Assembly: GCA_009698975.1 (NCBI GenBank)
Contig: WLPB01000074.1
Span: 1-5,763, forward strand
Length of the DNA: 5,763 nucleotides
Source: Actinomycetota bacterium
GTDB lineage: Bacteria; Actinomycetota; Actinomycetes; Nanopelagicales; Nanopelagicaceae
Reading direction: 5' to 3'
Under the pieces are notes generated by a model. It searched no databases, had not been told where the DNA came from, and worked only from the letters and a program-made list of their open reading frames with translations. Shown piece by piece: positions 1 to 5,763 of this stretch (its first letter is position 1; the number at the start of each line of letters is the position of its first letter). The translations under genes and the position numbers were made by a program.

Positions 1-502
1 CTGAGTTGAGGTTAAGAGGGCTTGCAATAACAAACCCTGCAGATGTTGTAATCGCAGAAGTTGTGATTCCGACTGTCGCCACGCTGAGCTGAGCACTTGA
101 AGCGCCAGTAGCGATTTGTAGAGGCGTTGCAGAGGTATCGCCATAAGCGTTAAGTGTCAGTGTGCGAGTTGCGCAACCTGTTCCACCATTGGTGAGTGTT
201 GCACCAAGTGCACGGCTATCTAGATCAGAGAAGCTGATTGTTGAGAGCATGAAGACTGGGCTTACTCCGTTGACGAAGTTCACCTTTGGTGTCAATGTGA
301 TTGAGCTATCGCACGCTGCTGTTACTTGAACACCCTGACCGAATTCAAGTGTTGAACCTGAACCAAGTGAGATGTTAGCTGCGAGTGTTGAGCCAAGTAC
401 TGCTACCGCTGCAACTGTTGCAAGGCCGGCAAGTGACTTGAGATTGCTCTTCTTTGGTGCTTTGCGAGGCGCCGGAGCGTTCTCGAATTGTAGTATTTCC
501 AT
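1..502 (-). CDS. Secreted/anchored LEFGQG-family surface protein, C-terminus cut by window edge
   Basis: This is an open frame of 167 codons with no stop before the left edge, so it is a partial gene. The start is the ATG at 502-500 (MEILQFENAP...), the first usable one in frame. Purine-rich GGGGAAAAAGGA lies directly before it. Residues 1-20 are polar and basic (RKAPKKSNLK), residues 22-42 are hydrophobic and Ala/Val-rich, and an AxA-like site (LAAN, 40-43) follows, so it is an exported or N-anchored protein. Then come LEFGQG (52-57), ACDS (63-66) and a Thr/Ser/Ala-rich beta-like body. Cys64 and Cys110 could form a disulfide outside the cell. The gene at 611-1312 has the same plan and is a divergent paralog. 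By that alignment roughly 40 residues are missing. I recognise a family pattern common in planktonic Actinobacteria but know of no assigned function. A surface structural or adhesive role is inference only. Confidence 0.8.
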   Translation of the reverse strand, partial: MEILQFENAPAPRKAPKKSNLKSLAGLATVAAVAVLGSTLAANISLGSGSTLEFGQGVQVTAACDSSITLTPKVNFVNGVSPVFMLSTISFSDLDSRALGATLTNGGTGCATRTLTLNAYGDTSATPLQIATGASSAQLSVATVGITTSAITTSAGFVIASPLNLNS

Positions 503-583
503 TCCTTTTTCCCCATTCTAGTTAACGATCCACGGCTTGTGTGACACCTTCAAGTCATCGTGGTTCTGACTTTCAGGTAAAGA
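503..583 (-). promoter_or_regulatory. Upstream region of the left-most surface gene, with imperfect inverted repeat
   Basis: After the putative terminator, about 80 bases lead to the ATG at 502. An imperfect inverted repeat occupies 530-563: CCACG pairs with CGTGG, with an inner CTTG/CAAG stem, an internal mismatch loop and an 11-base terminal loop. A TAGAAT hexamer on the minus strand (516-521) resembles a -10 box, but no good -35 lies 16-18 bases upstream. The region is a plausible promoter/leader because a terminator precedes it; the exact elements are not resolved. Confidence 0.3.
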
Positions 584-601
584 CGCTCAATTTCTTGAGC
601 G
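584..601 (-). terminator. Hairpin terminator after the 611-1312 gene
   Basis: On the minus strand CGCTCAA, loop GAAA and TTGAGCG make a perfect 7-bp stem closed by a GAAA tetraloop, starting 9 bases after the TAA stop of the upstream gene. It is followed by TCTTTACC, a short imperfect T-tract. The position and the stable loop fit an intrinsic terminator. The weak T-run means termination may be partial, or the hairpin may instead protect a 3' end. Confidence 0.6.
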
Positions 602-610
602 CCAATTCTT

Positions 611-1312
611 TTATGGCGTAGGTGTTGCCACCTGCGCGCTTGGATTGTCGATTGTTTCGACTGTTGTGCGGAAGACGCTCTGACCGTCAATATTGACAGT
701 TGTTGCGGCTGGATCAATGAAGAAGGTGACATCTGCGCTATTTGCGTTCAGAACACTGCCGTCATAGATCGATGTTCCTGAAACCGAGAGGGCAGCACTT
801 GCTAGAAGCGTTCCAGAGATTGGAGTGCCGGTTCCGGTGAGATAAGAAAGTAGAAGAGCGGTTGAATCACCGATATTTGATACCGGAACAATCGCTGGAA
901 TCGTTACTTGCAAAACTTTTGCCTCAGGGATTGGACCGATGCCGATTTCTTGTGAGGTTCCGTTGATCAGGCGGATGCGCAATTTTTTACCCGCGCAACT
1001 TTGTAGATCAAGATTAGAGACGGTTATAGCGCGCACGCGGAAATATCCGGCAGAAGGATCTGTTGCACTTGGATTGGCATGCCACTCTTCGCCCATTGCA
1101 ATATAAATTTTGCTATCGCAGGCGATCGCTTGCTGTGAACCTTGACCGAATTCAAGTGCGCCATTACCGACAGTTACGCTCGCTGCAAATGTAGAAAGTA
1201 AAAATGGAATGAAACCCATAATGGCAACGCCGAAGACAATTTTAGATTTGTACTTCTTGCCGCCACCAAATCCGGAGTTAACGGGGCCGCTCAGCGGCGA
1301 ATGCAACGTCAC
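611..1312 (-). CDS. Secreted/anchored LEFGQG-family surface protein (complete)
   Basis: A 233-residue protein of unknown function. The GTG start at 1312 is favoured because GGAGGG (1326-1321) sits 8 bases upstream. Residues 1-24 are polar, Gly-rich and basic (GFGGGKKYKSK). Residues 25-44 are one hydrophobic segment ending in FAAS, so the protein is exported or N-anchored. LEFGQG (53-58) and ACDS (64-67) follow, with Cys65 and Cys106 (SCAGK) as a likely disulfide pair. The rest is Thr/Ser/Ala/Ile-rich and looks like beta-strands, with FFIDPAATTVNIDG (197-210) and a short Pro/Thr tail (ATPTP). It shares its plan with the partial gene at 1-502, including the motif I-x-x-S/F-x-L-D after the first Cys. 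It lies 130 bases downstream of the 1443-2282 gene, and a hairpin follows its stop. A surface or envelope role is inferred. No sortase motif and no catalytic motif are visible. Confidence 0.85.
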   Translation of the reverse strand: MTLHSPLSGPVNSGFGGGKKYKSKIVFGVAIMGFIPFLLSTFAASVTVGNGALEFGQGSQQAIACDSKIYIAMGEEWHANPSATDPSAGYFRVRAITVSNLDLQSCAGKKLRIRLINGTSQEIGIGPIPEAKVLQVTIPAIVPVSNIGDSTALLLSYLTGTGTPISGTLLASAALSVSGTSIYDGSVLNANSADVTFFIDPAATTVNIDGQSVFRTTVETIDNPSAQVATPTP

Positions 1313-1335
1313 GCGGGGCTCCCTCCAGATCCCAT
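1309..1335 (-). CDS. Possible 8-codon leader peptide overlapping the next start
   Basis: ATG at 1335 opens an 8-codon frame (MGSGGSPA) ending in TGA at 1311-1309. That stop overlaps the GTG start of the surface gene as GTGA. A GGAGGG precedes the ATG but at only 2 bases, closer than usual, so initiation would be poor. The overlap could couple translation of the two frames. It may equally be chance in a purine-rich leader, and there is no homology to support it. Confidence 0.25.
   Translation of the reverse strand: MGSGGSPA
1321..1326 (-). promoter_or_regulatory. Shine-Dalgarno that sets the GTG start at 1312
   Basis: GGAGGG on the minus strand, 8 bases before GTG, is the best ribosome binding site in the window. 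It is the reason for choosing this non-ATG start. A second GGAGGG (1343-1338) sits only 2 bases before an ATG at 1335. Confidence 0.7.
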
Positions 1336-1337
1336 GA

Positions 1338-1377
1338 CCCTCCTAGATGAGGGGCAATCACCCTCAATCTTAGGGTG
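1338..1377 (-). promoter_or_regulatory. Candidate structured leader with two mutually exclusive hairpins
   Basis: On the minus strand CACCCT (1377-1372) can pair with AGGGTG (1364-1359) around a 7-base loop. The overlapping TGAGGG (1366-1361) can instead pair with CCCTCA (1353-1348), also around a 7-base loop. Both stems are perfect 6-bp helices and use the same GAGGG, so only one can form at a time. The free CCCTC or CACCCT arm could also reach the two downstream GGAGGG ribosome sites. This is seen in sequence; a regulatory function is inference, and no known riboswitch class is recognised. Confidence 0.3.
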
Positions 1378-1442
1378 CACGCTCCCTAGAAGCAAAGAAT
1401 TGAGGTGATGGGGTGAAGAGGTTTTCGTGAGCAAAAAGAGGG

Positions 1443-2282
1443 TTATTTGAGCTTTCCGCCACCTTTGACGGTCGATAAATCCAGACCCAAGGCGCGGATG
1501 GTGGTGATAACCCCAGATTGTGCCTTCGAACAGAACTCGCTCTTTACAGTAGGACTGGTCATAGCGACAAAACGGAATGTGAGCGAGCGCCCGGCTAGGC
1601 CTCCCCCAGTAGAACGGATGAAAAGTCCCCCTGCCGCGTTGAGGGCATTGATTACCTTATTGGTGGTTCCTGAAACGATAAGAAGTCCTGAATTATCGCC
1701 CGAGATCAGTAGCTCGCCCTCTGGAGAGTTATCGGGTGATCCCTTTGTTTTGAGGTCCAGGTTAGCGCCGGCAGATGAGATGCAGGCCATAGTAAATTCA
1801 ACTTCAGGGTCCTGTGGCTCTACAAAGATTCGAGGCAAAAAGTAAGTTGTGGCTCGTGGGTCGATCGCACCAGATGCGGGAATTCGTAACGTGTACTTTG
1901 GCTGAATCTCCCATGGGACGCCTTCGCCATCGGCAGTTGCTGAATCAGAGCTTTCCGGTAGCGGCTGATCCGTTGAAATAGTAATCGCGGGTCGAGTGAT
2001 GGCTGGTTCTGGCGTGAAGGTCGCAATTACAGTGGGGCTATCGGAGGCGGTGACGCTCTCTTGAATTACAACGCTGGTAGTTGTGCTGGCTGTTGGCTCT
2101 GGCTGAAGCATCGAGGGGCTCGATGAGAGCTCATCTGCCAAAGTTGGAGCGATGGTAGAGATGATGGCGGCGAAGAGTGTCATTGCTAGTAATCGTGCAA
2201 GGTACTTAACCGACTTTTTTTCAGAGTGGAAGTAGCTATCGAAGCGATATTTCAGCCTCTCGAAGAGCTCATCCAATGACAT
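1443..2282 (-). CDS. Signal-anchored surface protein with Pro/Ser/Thr-rich stalk
   Basis: A 279-residue protein I cannot assign to a named family. ATG at 2282 is 26 bases after the stop of the membrane-protein gene, with AAGGT 12 bases upstream as a weak ribosome site. Residues 1-26 are charged and probably cytoplasmic. Residues 27-48 are a hydrophobic anchor or long signal ending near TLADE. Residues 52-118 form a low-complexity Pro/Ser/Thr stalk with TPEP and PEPT motifs, a likely extended and possibly glycosylated spacer. Residues 125-265 look like a beta domain with Cys167 and Cys251, a possible disulfide. The stretch LLIVSGTTNKVINALN (200-215), followed by a GRSLTFRF strand, recalls the 'SGT...vnaaL...lt' pattern of cadherin-like bacterial repeats, a weak resemblance only. 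The C-terminus is basic and Gly-rich (KGGGKLK), without LPxTG. It is probably co-transcribed with the preceding membrane enzyme, which suggests an envelope function. Confidence 0.8.
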   Translation of the reverse strand: MSLDELFERLKYRFDSYFHSEKKSVKYLARLLAMTLFAAIISTIAPTLADELSSSPSMLQPEPTASTTTSVVIQESVTASDSPTVIATFTPEPAITRPAITISTDQPLPESSDSATADGEGVPWEIQPKYTLRIPASGAIDPRATTYFLPRIFVEPQDPEVEFTMACISSAGANLDLKTKGSPDNSPEGELLISGDNSGLLIVSGTTNKVINALNAAGGLFIRSTGGGLAGRSLTFRFVAMTSPTVKSEFCSKAQSGVITTIRALGLDLSTVKGGGKLK

Positions 2283-2308
2283 AGTTGTAAATATACCTTA
2301 GCTCTAGA

Positions 2309-4057
2309 CTAGCTCGTAGTGCCCGGTACATAAATGAGGTTTAGCTCCTTCATAATCTTTGAGATTGCATCAAAGAGACTCTGGTCAGCCACCTTTGTCG
2401 CGTAATACATTCCGTACTCGATCGATTTACCTCTCGCGGGGGCTATTTCGTGGAGTTGATAGGCGTATTTCTTGAGAGATTCGGTATCACCCATAGCGAC
2501 CGCATATTTTGCAAAGACGAGATTTGCCGAGACGCAACGGGGATTGCTCGCGAGCTCCTTTGAGGCGAGGTCAAGAACAACCTGGTTGCCCTGGTTATTG
2601 AGCATCAGCGCTTCGGCATCAAAGTACATAAAGCATGGCAAGACCGGTGATGGCGTGTAATCAATGACCGCCTGGTTATTCGAAGCGTACTTCTCGATAT
2701 GGGTCATGTAATTCCATTGGCCCTGGATGAAGAGGAGTGATGCAACTACAAGTACCGATGAAGATGTCAGGGCGGCAACTCGAACGTTCAATGCGCGGGG
2801 CGAGATCTTCTTGCGATTACGGTAAACCTGGCCAACAAGGAATCCTCCTACCGCCCAGAAGAGATACTTATTGACCAAGATGATTGGACTCACGAATGAA
2901 TTGGTCAGATAGGTAAAGATAAAGAGTGAAAATGCAAAGAGAATGCGACGATCAAAGATACGCCGATCCCACATAATTAAAATCGATCGAATCAAAAGCG
3001 TAAGTAAGAAGAGCAGTGCAAGGGTGCCAAAAATTCCGAGCGTTGCCAGAGTCTGCACGGATGCTGAGTGCGCGTCATTGCTGAGAATGTCTGGATAGTT
3101 TTTTAGATCACTCAGTGTTCGGTACTGCTCATAATAGTTTCCATATTGATCTGGACCTACGCCAAAGAATGGATGAGCGAAGAATTGCTTGATACCCGCA
3201 ATCCAGAAATTTCCACGAATTTGGACCTGGATATCATTGCCAAGTACCGGCACCATATTGCCAAGAAAAGGCATCAGAAAAATAAATTCCGCCCAGATAA
3301 CAACACCTGCGGTGGCCAGGAATGTTCGTGCATTGAGTGTCCATTGGAAACGATGAATTTTCTTGCGTACTAAATAAATTGCGACACCGAAAACAGTAAA
3401 TGCAATATCAACATATGCCTGTAGCGGGCCAGCAAAGTAAATCGCAATAAAATTGAGAATAGCTGCTCCGCCGAGAAGAATTCGAAGTCTCTTAGAGCCA
3501 TTTATTGCAAGCAAGAAGATCAGAGGAAAAGTAGTTCCGAGGTAAGCTGCGAAAAAATCGGTATTTCCCAGAGTGGATGAAACCCCTCCAGCACCTGGAA
3601 AAGTCAGCCACTCAAAGTGTTGGATGATTCCGATTAAGGCAACTACTTCAACCGTTGCAATATAGAGAAGAAGCAGTTTACGGAAAGCCTGAATCTTAAA
3701 TTGGCTATGAAAAATTGCAACAATGACTAGTGCGGCAAGTGAGAGAAAACCGGCGAAGCGACCAGAATCTCCAAAGAGCGAACCAATTGGATTGCCGCTC
3801 AATGCAACTGAGATTAAGCCAAAGGCGGCGAGGGCGAAGAGACCGTAGTTAGCTTTCTTTGAGAAATTAAAGCGTGATGGATTAAGCGCAATAGCTATTG
3901 CAAAGAGCGAGGCAAGTAGAGCGAGGGTGAGAAACTGAAGTGGCGCTGTACGGTCAAAGACATGTTCAAAGTAATTATCTGGCACATGAAAGACCGCGGC
4001 ACAGAAATAGCCAACTGCCGCTAGAAGAATTGAACGCTCCTTGAGGGATTTGCTCAT
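2309..4057 (-). CDS. O-antigen ligase / Wzy / O-oligosaccharyltransferase superfamily membrane protein
   Basis: A 582-residue polytopic membrane protein with about ten or more hydrophobic segments between residues 8 and 445. The ATG at 4057 is 4 bases after the argG stop. A TTG at 4072 would add 5 residues and overlap argG, and is less likely. Family hallmarks are STLGNTDFFAAYLG (161-174), RGNFWIAGI (281-289), HPFFGVGPDQYGNYY (295-309) and NDAHSASVQTLATLGIFG (327-344). His330 lies at the end of a large external loop, where ligases and polymerases of this superfamily keep a functional His. Such enzymes use undecaprenyl-linked glycans as donors and polymerise them or transfer them to lipid or protein. 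The sequence does not say which. Residues 446-582 form a soluble helical tail, TPR-like in look (VVLDLASKELASNP, LVFAKYAVAMGD), presumably outside the membrane. Ser/Thr-rich surface proteins encoded downstream make protein O-glycosylation one option. Confidence 0.85.
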   Translation of the reverse strand: MSKSLKERSILLAAVGYFCAAVFHVPDNYFEHVFDRTAPLQFLTLALLASLFAIAIALNPSRFNFSKKANYGLFALAAFGLISVALSGNPIGSLFGDSGRFAGFLSLAALVIVAIFHSQFKIQAFRKLLLLYIATVEVVALIGIIQHFEWLTFPGAGGVSSTLGNTDFFAAYLGTTFPLIFLLAINGSKRLRILLGGAAILNFIAIYFAGPLQAYVDIAFTVFGVAIYLVRKKIHRFQWTLNARTFLATAGVVIWAEFIFLMPFLGNMVPVLGNDIQVQIRGNFWIAGIKQFFAHPFFGVGPDQYGNYYEQYRTLSDLKNYPDILSNDAHSASVQTLATLGIFGTLALLFLLTLLIRSILIMWDRRIFDRRILFAFSLFIFTYLTNSFVSPIILVNKYLFWAVGGFLVGQVYRNRKKISPRALNVRVAALTSSSVLVVASLLFIQGQWNYMTHIEKYASNNQAVIDYTPSPVLPCFMYFDAEALMLNNQGNQVVLDLASKELASNPRCVSANLVFAKYAVAMGDTESLKKYAYQLHEIAPARGKSIEYGMYYATKVADQSLFDAISKIMKELNLIYVPGTTS

Positions 4058-4061
4058 TGAA

Positions 4062-5399
<1,338 letters not shown>

Positions 5400-5763
5400 C
5401 TAACGGTTCAATTTAGCGGCGAGAACGGGAGTTACTCCCCATTGCGCGAGCATTTCTTCGTACAGCCTGGCCTCTTCCCCATCAGATTTAGCACCCGTAA
5501 AGACTGCGCGGATCATTAAATTTCGAGGAGTGTGTGAGCCTGCGATAAATTCGATTGCATCTACTCGATATCCCTTTGATTTCATGAGCTGAATACGCAA
5601 CCCATCTGTGATGAGGTCAGCTAATCGTTCGCGCATGATGCCGTGGCGAGTGATGAGAGACCACGGTTCGGGCGTGACTTTTAGCTGTGCCTGAATGTCA
5701 TGGTGGCAACATGGAGCAAAGAGAGCGAGAGGTACACCGTTATTCACCGCCCATGCAATTGCA
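5400..5763 (-). CDS. SAM-dependent methyltransferase (Methyltransf_32-like), C-terminal part, 5' end outside window
   Basis: The frame stays open to the right edge; the 120 residues visible are the C-terminal end of a longer protein. A GTG at 5747 is inside the gene: the codons before it (AIAWAV) continue the conserved strand leading into the motif, so it should not be taken as the start. Visible hallmarks are APCCHHDIQ (fragment residues 16-24), HGIMRERLADL (40-50), GYRVDAIEF (64-72) and HTPRNLMIRA (77-86). I associate this set with class I methyltransferases of the Methyltransf_32 type, related to tRNA-modifying enzymes. The SAM-binding half (GxGxG region) is not in the window. The substrate is unknown. 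It ends in TAG 9 bases before argG, so the two are probably one transcript. Confidence 0.8.
   Translation of the reverse strand, partial: AIAWAVNNGVPLALFAPCCHHDIQAQLKVTPEPWSLITRHGIMRERLADLITDGLRIQLMKSKGYRVDAIEFIAGSHTPRNLMIRAVFTGAKSDGEEARLYEEMLAQWGVTPVLAAKLNR

Noticed and set aside
1359..1377. Hairpin CACCCT/AGGGTG as terminator of the 1443-2282 gene
   Set aside because: The stem is short, no T-tract follows, and it lies more than 60 bases after the stop.
1318..1387. Direct repeat of gctccct at 1318-1324 and 1381-1387
   Set aside because: Seven bases is too short to separate from chance, and no flanking similarity is seen.
1367..1395. Possible promoter for the 611-1312 gene: TTGCTT (1395-1390), 17-base spacer, TAAGAT (1372-1367) on the minus strand
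   Set aside because: Only 3/6 and 4/6 matches to the consensus, and the start would fall inside the first leader hairpin. Kept as an alternative to the leader idea, not as a feature.
1447..1845. Plus-strand open frame of 132 codons
   Set aside because: It is antisense to the anchored surface-protein gene, and its product is low-complexity without domain features. It is a shadow frame.
5400..5747. A complete 115-residue gene starting at GTG 5747
   Set aside because: The frame continues to the window edge and the upstream codons (AIAWAV) fit the family, so it is the 3' end of a longer gene.

Overview
All six genes I can support lie on the minus strand, so the transcriptional order is from the right edge to the left. 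The base composition looks moderate (near-balanced GC by eye). The proteins resemble those of small-genome planktonic Actinobacteria, such as the freshwater acI / Nanopelagicales group. This placement is an inference. It rests on two paralogous secreted proteins with an N-terminal membrane segment followed by LEFGQGxQxxxACDS, a pattern I associate with that group, and on the methyltransferase family at the right edge. No rRNA, tRNA, CRISPR array or mobile element is visible.

Right part (4062-5763): the C-terminal end of a class I SAM-dependent methyltransferase (Methyltransf_32-like, cut by the window edge) is followed after 9 bases by a complete argG. The argG product is the long, E. coli-type argininosuccinate synthase. 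Middle (2309-4057): 4 bases after the argG stop comes a polytopic membrane protein of the O-antigen ligase / Wzy / O-oligosaccharyltransferase superfamily with a soluble helical C-terminal tail. These three genes are packed tightly enough to be co-transcribed.

Left part (1-2282): three predicted membrane-anchored or secreted proteins follow. The first (1443-2282) has a signal anchor, a Pro/Ser/Thr-rich stalk and a compact beta-type domain. The next two (611-1312, and 1-502, which runs off the left edge) are divergent paralogs sharing the LEFGQG/ACDS signature and a probable Cys pair. A 130-base gap before the 611-1312 gene holds a possible structured leader. A GAAA-loop hairpin follows that gene, so the left-most gene probably has its own transcript.

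Working model (inference): an oligosaccharide polymerase/ligase-type enzyme sits beside Ser/Thr-rich surface proteins. This resembles loci where an O-oligosaccharyltransferase is encoded next to its acceptor protein. argG and the methyltransferase are probably housekeeping genes that happen to precede the surface genes.
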